NCBI RefSeq assembly: GCF_002015075.1
Contig: NZ_MUXZ01000001.1
Span: 8,321 to 72,320, forward strand
Reading direction: 5' to 3'
Source: Canicola haemoglobinophilus
GTDB lineage: Bacteria > Pseudomonadota > Gammaproteobacteria > Enterobacterales > Pasteurellaceae
Length of the DNA stretch: 64,000 nucleotides
The translations under genes were made by a program, and so were the position numbers. Every line of letters starts with the position of its first letter. The first letter of the stretch is position 1. The notes beneath the pieces are model-generated. The model saw only the letters and a program-made list of their open reading frames with translations, did not search any database and was not told where the DNA came from. Positions 36,549 through 45,068 of this stretch are shown piece by piece.

Positions 36549-36659
36549 AGCGAAATGCTATGCTTATCGTTGTTGTTTTTCTATTTATCTAATAGAAAAT
36601 AGTCTTTTTATCATCAGCCCTGGTTCTGGTATCTATTAATTTATTTAAAGGAATTTACT

Positions 36660-37298
36660 ATGAATCAGTCATTATTATCCCAATTTGGTACATCAGAAGA
36701 ACGTGTTGAACGTGCCATTGCAGCCTTCAAGAAAGGTAATGGAGTGCTCGTTCTTGATGATGAAGATCGTGAAAATGAAGGCGATCTTATTTTCCCAGCA
36801 GAAACAATCACGCCTGAACAAATGGCAAAATTAATCCGCTATGGTAGTGGTATTGTTTGTTTGTGCATTACCGATGAACGCTGTCAACAGCTCGATTTAG
36901 CACCAATGGTGAAAGATAATACTAGTGTCAATCAAACAGCGTTTACGGTGACGATTGAAGCCGCACAAGGTGTATCTACAGGTGTGTCAGCACAAGATCG
37001 TGTAACCACTATTAGAGCGGCAATAGCTGATAATGCTAAGCCACAAGATCTTAGCCGTCCTGGTCATGTATTCCCACTAAGAGCAAAGAAAGGTGGAGTG
37101 TTAGAGCGTAGAGGGCATACAGAAGCTGCAGTTGATTTAGCTTCTTGGTCTGGATATAAGCCTGCAGGAGTTATCTGCGAAATAACAAATGATGATGGCA
37201 CGATGGCAAGAACACCAGAAATTGTAGAGTTTGGTAAAAAATTTAATTATCCAGTGGTAACCATTGAAGATCTTGTTCATTATGCTACAACAAAATAG
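36660..37298 (+). CDS. ribB: 3,4-Dihydroxy-2-butanone-4-phosphate synthase
   Basis: 212 residues, a stand-alone RibB without a GTP cyclohydrolase II domain. The acidic metal site is seen in LDDEDRENEGDLIFPAE near residue 32, and the PGHVFPLRAKKGGVLERRGHTEA segment (starting near residue 140) holds the conserved His and Arg. It converts ribulose 5-phosphate to the four-carbon unit of riboflavin. It is under the FMN riboswitch immediately upstream and preceded by AAAGGAATTTACT. A perfect 10-bp hairpin follows the gene. Confidence 0.96.
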   Translation: MNQSLLSQFGTSEERVERAIAAFKKGNGVLVLDDEDRENEGDLIFPAETITPEQMAKLIRYGSGIVCLCITDERCQQLDLAPMVKDNTSVNQTAFTVTIEAAQGVSTGVSAQDRVTTIRAAIADNAKPQDLSRPGHVFPLRAKKGGVLERRGHTEAAVDLASWSGYKPAGVICEITNDDGTMARTPEIVEFGKKFNYPVVTIEDLVHYATTK

Positions 37299-37308
37299 TT
37301 AATAATAT

Positions 37309-37334
37309 ATCAGCACTGCACAGTCAGTGCTGAT
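37309..37334 (+). terminator. Hairpin after ribB
   Basis: ATCAGCACTG and CAGTGCTGAT form a perfect 10-bp stem with a six-base loop. No T run follows directly, so it may be a weak terminator or an RNA-stabilising hairpin. Confidence 0.5.
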
Positions 37335-37428
37335 TAACCTAACTAAAAATTTACCGCACTTTTTTATATTAAATCCCTAATCTTCTTTGATAGAATAGTC
37401 GTCCATTTTTCTCAATAAAATCCTATTT

Positions 37429-38151
37429 ATGTACAACTCATTTTCTGCTTTATTTGAACAATTTCTCCAATCGCCGAACTTTACTATTTTGATTAAAATG
37501 TCTTTTGCCATGTTATTAGGTGGTGCAATTGGTTTGGAGCGAGAGTTAAAACATAAGCCTGTTGGAGTAAAAACTTGCGTAATTATTGCAGTAACTACTT
37601 GTATTCTTACTATTGTGTCGATTAAAGCAGCAGAACATTATGCACAAGTATCGGAAAATATCAGAACGGATCCCATGCGTTTAGCTGCACAGGTCATCAG
37701 TGGTATCGATTTTCTTGGCGCTGGGGTAATTTTACGCAAAAATAATGATGCGATTTCTGGTTTAACCACCGCAGCTATTATCTGGGCTGCGGCAGGAATT
37801 GGTATTGCAACGGGGGCAGGTTTCTTTTTTGATGCATCAATTGCCACAATTATGATTCTAATCGCTGTTCGAGTTGGTCCTGCTTTACAGCAAATTATTC
37901 GCCGTAGCACACGTAGAACCCGTAAAACGAAAATTTATATTCAACTTAGCTCGCCAACAGTGATTAGTAGAATTACGGACATTTTAGTAAATAATAATTA
38001 CCGAATTGATAGTTTATCCGTTAAGGATTTACAAAATGGCGAAGTGCGTTTAACTATTCGAGGGTTAATCACGGATAAATCAAAAGTACAAAGCGTATAT
38101 TTATTGTTAAAAGATGAAGAAGGTGTAGTAACTATTGATTTGGCACATTAA
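37429..38151 (+). CDS. MgtC/SapB family membrane protein
   Basis: 240 residues. Four to five membrane helices occupy the first 150 residues, with the family motifs LGGAIGLERELKHKPVGVKT near residue 30 and QVISGIDFLGAGVILR near residue 88. A soluble ACT-like C-terminal domain (about residues 162-238) follows. The family includes MgtC, a virulence factor that curbs F-type ATP synthase and helps growth at low magnesium, but many members have no known role. The start lacks an obvious Shine-Dalgarno sequence. It converges with proS. Confidence 0.85.
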   Translation: MYNSFSALFEQFLQSPNFTILIKMSFAMLLGGAIGLERELKHKPVGVKTCVIIAVTTCILTIVSIKAAEHYAQVSENIRTDPMRLAAQVISGIDFLGAGVILRKNNDAISGLTTAAIIWAAAGIGIATGAGFFFDASIATIMILIAVRVGPALQQIIRRSTRRTRKTKIYIQLSSPTVISRITDILVNNNYRIDSLSVKDLQNGEVRLTIRGLITDKSKVQSVYLLLKDEEGVVTIDLAH

Positions 38152-38155
38152 ACAA

Positions 38156-38192
38156 TAAAAAAGCTAAATGGTTAATTTCATCTAGCTTTTTA
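38156..38192. terminator. Bidirectional terminator between the mgtC-family gene and proS
   Basis: AAAAAGCTA and TAGCTTTTT pair around a loop of about 17 bases that itself contains short complementary arms (AATGG/TCATC are weak). It lies between convergent genes. Confidence 0.7.
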
Positions 38193-38207
38193 AATGTTCT
38201 GAATAGA

Positions 38208-39923
38208 TTATGCTTTTACTTGTTGTGCAAGAAACTCTAATAATTGTTCTTTAGCAATCATTTGTTTTTCACCTGTGCGACGATTTTTATATTCAATTTC
38301 GCCTTTTTCCAAGTTTTTCTCGCCAATCACAAGCATGTGAGGCACTCCAATTAATTCCATATCAGCAAACATCACTCCTGGGCGTTCTTTGCGATCATCA
38401 AAGATAACATCCACACCTTTTGCCAATAAAGTGCGGTATAAATCTTCAGAGAATTGTTGCACTGTTTCAGATTTATGCATATTCATTGGTACGATAGCGA
38501 CAGTAAAAGGTGCAATTGCATCTGAAGGCCAAATAATACCACGTTCATCATGATGTTGTTCGATAGCCGCAGCAACAACACGGCTCACACCGATACCATA
38601 GCAACCCATAATCATCGTTTGTGGACGACCATCTTCACCTTGTACTGTTGCTTTCATTGCTTCTGAATATTTTGTACCTAATTGGAAAATATGCCCAACT
38701 TCGATGCCTCGTTTAATTTGTAACGTACCTTGACCATCTGGACTTGGATCGCCTTCCACTACATTACGCAAATCAGCCACTTTAGGCAGTGCAACATCAC
38801 GCTCCCAGTTAACATTAAAGTAATGTTTACCATCAATATTCGCTCCCGTACTAAAATCATTCATCAATGCCACTGAGCGATCAATAATGGCAGGAATTGG
38901 TAAATTTACTGGTCCTAAAGATCCTACTCCTGCGCCAATTTTTGCTTTAATTTCATCTTCATTAGCAAATTCTAGCGGTTCTGCAACTTCAGCTAATTTC
39001 TGTGCTTTTACTTCATTTAGCTCATGGTCACCACGAATAATCAAGGCAATAAGAGGTTGTTCCTCAGTTGCACCTTTGACAATCAATGTTTTAACTGTTT
39101 TTTCCACTGGCAAATTAAATTGCTCGACTAACTCATTGATTGTTTTCGCATTTGGTGTATCAACTAATTCCATTGTCGCGGTTGCTGCTTGGCGCTCGCC
39201 AGTAGCAATTGCTTCGGCTAATTCAATATTCGCAGCGTAGTCAGACTGAGTTGAAAATACAATATCGTCTTCGCCACTTTGTGCTAACACTTGAAACTCA
39301 TGAGATGCACTACCGCCGATAGATCCTGTATCCGCTTGAACTGCACGGAAATCTAATCCTAAACGAGTAAAAATATTACTGTAAGTTTGATACATGACAT
39401 CATAAGTATCTTGTAAACATTCTTTGCTAGTGTGGAAAGAATAAGCATCTTTCATTAAAAACTCACGTCCACGCATTACGCCAAAACGAGGGCGCACTTC
39501 ATCACGGAATTTCGTTTGGATTTGATATAAATTTAATGGTAACTGTTTATAAGAACTGACCTCACGGCGTACTAAGTCAGTGATAACTTCTTCATGGGTT
39601 GGTCCTAATACAAAATCACGATTTCCACGATCTACGAAACGTAGTAACTCAGGTCCGTATTGCTCCCAACGTTGAGATTCTTGCCAGAGTTCAGCTGGTT
39701 GAACAACGGGCATTTCAACCTCAATTGCACCGCTCTTATTCATTTCTTCACGAACAATATTTTCAACTTTCTTTAACACTCGTAAACCTGTAGGCAACCA
39801 GTTATATAGGCCTGATGCCAAAGGGCGCACAATGCCTGCTCGCAACATCAATTGATGACTGACTACTTGAGCATCATTTGGGGTTTCTTTGAGTGTTGAT
39901 AATAAATATTTACTTGTACGCAT
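38208..39923 (-). CDS. proS: Prolyl-tRNA synthetase
   Basis: 571 residues, the bacterial ProS with an inserted editing domain. Class II motif 1 lies near VEMPVVQPAELWQ, motif 2 near TKFRDEVRPRFGVMRGREF (residue 135), and motif 3 near IMGCYGIGVSRVVAAAIEQ (residue 440). The central insertion (about residues 225-400) is the YbaK-like editing domain that clears Ala-tRNA-Pro. The C-terminal anticodon domain follows. An uptake sequence interrupts the gene near 38429. Confidence 0.97.
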   Translation of the reverse strand: MRTSKYLLSTLKETPNDAQVVSHQLMLRAGIVRPLASGLYNWLPTGLRVLKKVENIVREEMNKSGAIEVEMPVVQPAELWQESQRWEQYGPELLRFVDRGNRDFVLGPTHEEVITDLVRREVSSYKQLPLNLYQIQTKFRDEVRPRFGVMRGREFLMKDAYSFHTSKECLQDTYDVMYQTYSNIFTRLGLDFRAVQADTGSIGGSASHEFQVLAQSGEDDIVFSTQSDYAANIELAEAIATGERQAATATMELVDTPNAKTINELVEQFNLPVEKTVKTLIVKGATEEQPLIALIIRGDHELNEVKAQKLAEVAEPLEFANEDEIKAKIGAGVGSLGPVNLPIPAIIDRSVALMNDFSTGANIDGKHYFNVNWERDVALPKVADLRNVVEGDPSPDGQGTLQIKRGIEVGHIFQLGTKYSEAMKATVQGEDGRPQTMIMGCYGIGVSRVVAAAIEQHHDERGIIWPSDAIAPFTVAIVPMNMHKSETVQQFSEDLYRTLLAKGVDVIFDDRKERPGVMFADMELIGVPHMLVIGEKNLEKGEIEYKNRRTGEKQMIAKEQLLEFLAQQVKA

Positions 39924-40023
39924 TTTTATTCCTATATTTCATAATTTTGAATGAAAAAATTGGCGATAGTGTATCACTGAGTACTGTTAGAACAAAGTAA
40001 AAGGGGCAAGAAAGCAAGATTTT

Positions 40024-40488
40024 TTAGTCAAGAAAATAATCATCATCTCCGCAACCAATATAATTTGTAAATTCATCATGACTAAAACCATGTGAAAGCA
40101 TGTAGCGCCAGATTTTTTGTTTTGTTTTTAAGTCTTGTTTTTCCCGATATTGTGGAAATTTTTTGCGTAAAACCTGTAATGCGATTTCGCTCCAATCAAT
40201 TTCGCTTTCCTGTTCAACTTCATAAATAAGTTCTGCTTGAATGCCTTTTAATTGCTGTAACTCTTGTTTAATGCGAATCAGACCATAGCCACGCTGTGCA
40301 CGATGATAGAAATAGTTTTCAGCAAAACGTTTATCATTTTGCCAATTTTTTTGTTGGCAATGGGCAAGCGTTTGTTCAATTTCTTGCTCTGTAAAATTTT
40401 TTTCCTGCATTTTGCAACGAAGTTCAAATTCGCTATATTCACGCCGTGCGAGTAAACTCATTACATAGCCTAATGCAAGTGAGGACAT
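40024..40488 (-). CDS. recX: RecA regulator RecX
   Basis: 154 residues with the three-helix repeats of RecX: LARREYSEFELRCKMQEK near residue 14, CQQKNWQNDKRFAENYFYHR near 48 and the RGYGLIRIKQELQQLKG repeat near 70. RecX binds and dampens RecA filaments. It lies downstream of recA on the same strand, separated by a hairpin made of two uptake sequences, which would limit read-through so that recX is made in smaller amounts than recA. Confidence 0.93.
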   Translation of the reverse strand: MSSLALGYVMSLLARREYSEFELRCKMQEKNFTEQEIEQTLAHCQQKNWQNDKRFAENYFYHRAQRGYGLIRIKQELQQLKGIQAELIYEVEQESEIDWSEIALQVLRKKFPQYREKQDLKTKQKIWRYMLSHGFSHDEFTNYIGCGDDDYFLD

Positions 40489-40539
40489 ATATTTTTCCTT
40501 AATAGCTAGAAATGTCGATAAAGAAAATTGAGATAAAGA

Positions 40540-40566
40540 AAAGTGCGGTAGTTTTTACCGCACTTT
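40540..40566. terminator. Uptake-sequence hairpin between recA and recX
   Basis: AAAGTGCGGTA and TACCGCACTTT form an 11-bp stem with a five-base loop, with T-rich sequence following on the minus strand. It can terminate recA transcription or allow partial read-through into recX. Confidence 0.85.
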
Positions 40567-40596
40567 CGATGATGAGAGTTAAACTCTCGGTACTAA

Positions 40597-41664
40597 TTAA
40601 AAGTCGCTTTCAGTTTCGGAAATATCTTGATCTGCTTCTGACTCAATGTCTGCTAATAAGGCTTTTTCTGGGTTAGCTAATAATTCTGCACGCAATTTTT
40701 GTTCTAAAATAGCAGCTTGTTCAGGATGTTCAGTTAGCCATTTCATTGCATTTGCTTTACCTTGCCCGATTTTTTCTCCTTCATAAGAGAACCAAGAACC
40801 AGATTTATTTACTAATTTGTGTTTCACACCAAGTTCAATAAGCTCGCCATTTCTGGAAATGCCTTCGCCATATAAAATTTGGAAGTCAACTTGGCGGAAT
40901 GGCGGTGCAACTTTGTTTTTAACCACTTTCACTCGAGTTTCATTACCAATCACTTCGTCGCCACTTTTCACGCTACCAACACGACGAATATCAAGACGAA
41001 CAGATGCGTAGAATTTTAGTGCATTACCTCCCGTGGTTGTTTCTGGGTTACCAAATAATACACCTATTTTCATCCGAATTTGATTGATAAATACTACTAA
41101 ACAATTTGAGTTTTTAATTTGACCTGTTAATTTACGCAAGGCTTGTGACATTAATCTTGCTTGTAAGCCCACATGGGGATCTCCCATTTCCCCTTCAATT
41201 TCTGCTTTTGGCGTTAAAGCAGCAACAGAGTCAACGATAACCACATCAACAGCGCCAGAACGAACTAAAGCATCACAAATTTCTAAGGCTTGTTCTCCAT
41301 TATCTGGTTGAGAAATTAATAATTCTTTAACATCCACGCCTAACTTGGCGGCATAAATTGGATCTAAGGCATGTTCTGCATCAATAAAAGCACAGACTTT
41401 GCCTGCTTTTTGTGCTTGAGCAATAACAGATAAAGTTAATGTTGTTTTACCAGAAGATTCAGGTCCGAAAATTTCAACGATACGTCCCATAGGTAAACCG
41501 CCAATTCCCAACGCCACATCTAGACTAAGGGAACCTGTGGAAATGGATTCAATATCTAATTTTTGGGTTTCCCCTAATTTCATAATTGCACCTTTACCAA
41601 ATTGCTTTTCAATTTGTCCAAGTGCGGCTTCAAGTGCTTTTGCTTTTTCTTCTGGGGTTGCCAT
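40597..41664 (-). CDS. recA: Recombinase RecA
   Basis: 355 residues from the ATG ending at 41664, which follows GAGGT at correct distance and gives MATPEEKAKALEAALGQIEK; an in-frame upstream start would add four residues. Walker A GPESSGKTT is near residue 66, Walker B VVIVDSVAAL near 140, loop L2 near GNPETTTGGNALKFYAS, and the acidic C-terminal tail ends SETESDF. It drives homologous recombination, SOS induction and integration of DNA taken up by competence. A LexA box lies 49 bases upstream. Confidence 0.98.
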   Translation of the reverse strand: MATPEEKAKALEAALGQIEKQFGKGAIMKLGETQKLDIESISTGSLSLDVALGIGGLPMGRIVEIFGPESSGKTTLTLSVIAQAQKAGKVCAFIDAEHALDPIYAAKLGVDVKELLISQPDNGEQALEICDALVRSGAVDVVIVDSVAALTPKAEIEGEMGDPHVGLQARLMSQALRKLTGQIKNSNCLVVFINQIRMKIGVLFGNPETTTGGNALKFYASVRLDIRRVGSVKSGDEVIGNETRVKVVKNKVAPPFRQVDFQILYGEGISRNGELIELGVKHKLVNKSGSWFSYEGEKIGQGKANAMKWLTEHPEQAAILEQKLRAELLANPEKALLADIESEADQDISETESDF

Positions 41665-41712
41665 TTTATACCTCAAATAAATTATTTATCAGAATTTATA
41701 TACAATATTATA

Positions 41713-41728
41713 CTGTATTCACATACAG
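41713..41728. promoter_or_regulatory. LexA (SOS) box of recA
   Basis: CTGTATTCACATACAG matches the gamma-proteobacterial LexA consensus CTGT-N8-ACAG exactly. It sits upstream of recA where a promoter is expected, so recA should be SOS-induced. Confidence 0.92.
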
Positions 41729-41787
41729 TGCAATTTAAAATTTGATCTTTTTAGAAATTTTGCGATCCAATGCATAAAAACAGAAAA

Positions 41788-43707
41788 TTATTCCATATTA
41801 TTGATTAAATTTTCTAGTTCCTCTTGCAATGTGAACCATGACATTTCCACTTCTTCTAAGTCTTTTTTAAGCTGCACTTGTTCATTTAAAAGTGCGGTCA
41901 GTTTTGCCTTATTTTCTGCTTGATAAAGTGCGGTGTCAGAAAGTTGCATTTCAATATCTTGTAACTGTTGCTGATAGTTTTCCATTTTGCTTTCAAAGTT
42001 AGCAATTTTTTTGCGCAATGGTGCACTTTGCTGGCGTAGCTCCGCTTCTCTACGTTTTTGCTCTTTACGATGATTACTGCTGTTTTCGTTGTTATTGGTG
42101 CTTTTTTCACTATTCTTTGCTGTGCTATTAATTTCATTTAACCACTTTTGATAATCTTCCAAATCGCCTTTAAACTCTTCCACTTGTTTATCATGTACCA
42201 AATAAAATTCTTCCACGGTATTGCGCAATAAATGGCGATCATGAGAAACCACTACCAACGAACCTTGATAATCCACTAATGCCTCGGTTAAGGCTTGGCG
42301 CATATCTAAATCTAAATGGTTAGTCGGTTCATCTAACAACAATAAATTTGGGCGTTGCCAAACAATAATGGCGAGCACTAAACGTGCTTTCTCACCTCCA
42401 GAAAAAGAAGATACAGCTTGATTGACTTTATCGCCATGGAAAGCAAAGCTCCCCAAATAATCACGCAATTGTTGTTCCGTCTGCTGTGGGGCAATTTTTT
42501 GCATATGCCATAAGGCGCTTTCTTCTGCTCGCAACGTATCTAATTGATGTTGAGCAAAATAGCCTAATTGCACGCCTTTGGCTAATTGAATATTGCCTGA
42601 AAGTGCGGTCAATTCTCCCGCTAATAATTTAATTAAGGTAGATTTTCCCGCACCATTTTTCCCAAGCAAGCCGATACGAGAGCCCGGTACTAAATTGAGC
42701 TTAATTTTTTGCAAAATTTCCACCGCACTTTCACCCTCGCCATAGCCAGCGCTCGCTTTTTCAATAGATACTAAAGGATTAGGCAAGGCTAAAGGCTCAC
42801 GAAATTCAAAAGTAAAAGGATTGTCCACATAAGCTGGTGCAATAAGTTCCATGCGCTCTAATGCCTTCACTCGACTTTGCGCTTGTTTTGCTTTGCTGGC
42901 TTTAGCTTTAAAACGATCAATATATTTTTGTAGATGACTGATTTTTTGTTGCTGTTGGCGATAAAGTGCGGTTTGTTGTGCTAATTTTGTGGCACGTTGC
43001 ACCTCAAAAGAAGAATAGTCACCGCTATATTCATGCAATTTCTGTTGTTCAATGTGGATAATCTTATTCACAATAGGATCAAGAAAATCACGGTCATGAG
43101 AAATTAAAATCAAGGTGCCTTGATATTGCACTAACCAGAGTTCTAACCAAATTACCGCATCTAAATCCAAATGGTTGGTTGGCTCATCTAATAACAGCAA
43201 ATCGGAACGGCAAAGTAACGCTTGGGCAAGATTAAGGCGCATACGCCAACCACCAGAGAAAGATTTTACTGCTTTGCTTAAATCTTCTTGGTTAAAACCT
43301 AAACCATGTAAAAGAGAAGCCGCTCTTGCTTGAATTGTCCAAGCGTCAATAGTATCTAATTGAGCATGAATACGTGCAATATCATTGCCATTATTATTTT
43401 CGTTAGCCTCTTTTAAGGCTTGCTGTAATTGACAATATTCACGATCGCCCTCGATAACATAATCCAAAGCGCTGATTTCTAAAGCGGGAGTTTCTTGATT
43501 TACCCAAGCCATTGCCCAATTATTTGGAAAGCTAACTTCTCCCCCCTCCGCACTCATTTCTTTTTTGAGCAAGGCAAATAAAGAAGATTTACCACAGCCG
43601 TTTTTCCCCACTAAGCCGACTTTTTGACCGGGATTAATGCTTGCGCTGGCGTTTTCTAAGAGCAAAGTTTGCCCACGTTTTAAGGTTAAATTTGTAAAAA
43701 GGATCAT
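41788..43707 (-). CDS. yheS: ABC-F family ATPase (YheS-like)
   Basis: 639 residues. Two ABC domains are joined by the P-site tRNA-interaction linker typical of ABC-F proteins. Walker A motifs are GKNGCGKSS near residue 34 and GKNGAGKST near 348; signatures are SFSGGWRMR and SFSGGEKAR; both Walker B motifs read LLLDEPTNHLDLD. There is no membrane domain. A C-terminal coiled coil rich in Gln, Glu and Lys follows residue 540. ABC-F proteins act on the ribosome to relieve stalled or abnormal translation. The length and the coiled-coil tail fit YheS better than Uup, but that choice is not certain. Four uptake sequences lie in this gene in the same orientation. Confidence 0.88.
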   Translation of the reverse strand: MILFTNLTLKRGQTLLLENASASINPGQKVGLVGKNGCGKSSLFALLKKEMSAEGGEVSFPNNWAMAWVNQETPALEISALDYVIEGDREYCQLQQALKEANENNNGNDIARIHAQLDTIDAWTIQARAASLLHGLGFNQEDLSKAVKSFSGGWRMRLNLAQALLCRSDLLLLDEPTNHLDLDAVIWLELWLVQYQGTLILISHDRDFLDPIVNKIIHIEQQKLHEYSGDYSSFEVQRATKLAQQTALYRQQQQKISHLQKYIDRFKAKASKAKQAQSRVKALERMELIAPAYVDNPFTFEFREPLALPNPLVSIEKASAGYGEGESAVEILQKIKLNLVPGSRIGLLGKNGAGKSTLIKLLAGELTALSGNIQLAKGVQLGYFAQHQLDTLRAEESALWHMQKIAPQQTEQQLRDYLGSFAFHGDKVNQAVSSFSGGEKARLVLAIIVWQRPNLLLLDEPTNHLDLDMRQALTEALVDYQGSLVVVSHDRHLLRNTVEEFYLVHDKQVEEFKGDLEDYQKWLNEINSTAKNSEKSTNNNENSSNHRKEQKRREAELRQQSAPLRKKIANFESKMENYQQQLQDIEMQLSDTALYQAENKAKLTALLNEQVQLKKDLEEVEMSWFTLQEELENLINNME

Positions 43708-43924
43708 TTGATTTTGAATATTATTAATGAGGTTAGATGTTATCTCAGCAAAAGTATGGGCTATTTTACTGAATTAGAGAAAAAAATCATTGCACTTTTT
43801 CAGATCTTAACGTTTGAGTATGAGTTAGTGATAAATCGTATTAAGGGGTTACTGCTTTTCGGTTAGAAAAAAGTAATTCTTTATAGCTTTTGAGAAAGTA
43901 TCAATAACGGGGCTAACAACATTT

Positions 43925-44182
43925 TTGGAATGCTCTAAAAAAGCAGAAAATCATAAAATGTCAGGTAATTCTTTCTTAAAAATCAAGAATAAAGCTAGGT
44001 ACTTAAGAGATATAAAAAGCCAGTGCATTACTGATGATGAGTACGAGAGGCTAGTAAGTGAGCTTTTAGAGCAGAAAGATGAATTAAATTCAATTAGCTT
44101 GGCTATTCCTGATTTTGCATATAAGAAAGCAAAAGCTGAGATTGAGGAAGGGTTCGCAGATTATAGTATTGATAAGAAATAA
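43925..44182 (+). CDS. Small unrecognised protein paired with the CD-NTase-like gene
   Basis: Up to 85 residues; the family is unknown to me. It is Lys/Glu-rich and probably helical, with a DDEYERLVSELLEQKDELNS stretch near residue 35 that could form a coiled coil and an acidic-basic C-terminus. No catalytic or membrane motif is seen. The start is unclear: a TTG at 43925 gives 85 residues and an ATG at 43958 gives 74; neither has a good Shine-Dalgarno sequence, and the frame is closed upstream by a stop at 43874. It ends nine bases before the nucleotidyltransferase gene on the same strand, so the two are very likely one unit. It could be an antitoxin-like or regulatory partner; this is speculation. 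Confidence 0.5.
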   Translation: MECSKKAENHKMSGNSFLKIKNKARYLRDIKSQCITDDEYERLVSELLEQKDELNSISLAIPDFAYKKAKAEIEEGFADYSIDKK

Positions 44183-44191
44183 GGATTCAAA

Positions 44192-44986
44192 ATGACAGTA
44201 AGTTCATATTTAAATAATTTAGCTGACAATCTGATGATTAGAGATAATGAGAAAGACTCTATTAGAAAATCTTTTGATGTATTAGTGTATCGTTTAAATA
44301 ACTATTTTGGGGAGGATATTGGCTTTGTAAGAACATTTGGTTCATCTCACAGAGAAACTATATTACCAAGAGAGTATGATCCAAATTCTGATGTTGATGT
44401 ATTGGTTAAATTTACGAATAGATTATATAAGCCTCAGACATATCTAAATAAACTAAGAGAATTTGCTGAGTATTGGTATTCACGTTCAGAAATTTATCAA
44501 TCAAATCCTACTATTGTTTTAGAGTTAAATCATATCAAGTTTGAATTAGTTCCGTGTCTTGATGCTTCATGGTATGAAAATGGTAATTATAAAATACCAT
44601 CCAAGGCCAGTGATTATCAAGAGTGGTTATTAACATCTCCATTTGATTTTCATGATGAGCTTATAAAAATAAACAAAAAATTTGACTATAAAATCAAGCC
44701 TTTGATTAGGGTTATAAAAAGATGGAATACCAATACTAGATATTCAAAAATTTATGATTCTTTTAAGTCAGAAGAAAAAATTGTAAATTATGGCTTTTCT
44801 TATGTGAATAATAGCCTAAAAGATTATTTTTTTGATTTTGTCATAAATATGAATATTTCTGATTTGATCTATAAATATCAACGAGAAGAGGTTAAAAAAC
44901 TTGTTGCTAAAATAAAAGAAATACAGCGTTATGAAAAAGAATATCCTAATTGGGCTGAGAGTGAATTAAGAAAGTTTTTTGATTAG
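44192..44986 (+). CDS. CD-NTase/OAS-like nucleotidyltransferase (SMODS type)
   Basis: 264 residues. The nucleotidyltransferase core is clear: Phe-Gly50-Ser51 in RTFGSSHRETILPREY, the metal-binding pair Asp67-x-Asp69 in DPNSDVDVLVKF, and a third strand FELVPC where the usual third Asp is Glu118. The later segment KIKPLIRVIKRWN near residue 167 is also typical of cGAS/DncV-like and OAS-like enzymes. These enzymes make cyclic or linear oligonucleotide signals in anti-phage CBASS systems. No obvious CBASS effector (phospholipase, nuclease or membrane protein) is beside it; only the small ORF precedes it, and cas1 lies 82 bases downstream. It is AT-rich and lacks uptake sequences, suggesting recent transfer. 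It might also act as a toxin that modifies RNA. Confidence 0.75.
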   Translation: MTVSSYLNNLADNLMIRDNEKDSIRKSFDVLVYRLNNYFGEDIGFVRTFGSSHRETILPREYDPNSDVDVLVKFTNRLYKPQTYLNKLREFAEYWYSRSEIYQSNPTIVLELNHIKFELVPCLDASWYENGNYKIPSKASDYQEWLLTSPFDFHDELIKINKKFDYKIKPLIRVIKRWNTNTRYSKIYDSFKSEEKIVNYGFSYVNNSLKDYFFDFVINMNISDLIYKYQREEVKKLVAKIKEIQRYEKEYPNWAESELRKFFD

Positions 44987-45068
44987 TGTTTGCTAATAGT
45001 TTTCAGGGTAGTCTGAATAACTAATTATTTCACCCAAAAGTGCGATCAAATTTTTAGGAATTTTAACC

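Noticed and set aside
36442..36639. Open frame of 65 codons upstream of ribB
   Set aside because: It runs through the FMN riboswitch, whose conserved blocks explain the sequence; no ribosome-binding site or protein-like pattern is seen.
43708..43924. Possible gene between yheS and the small ORF
   Set aside because: Only AT-rich sequence with stops in all frames; nothing beyond a possible promoter for the CD-NTase pair.
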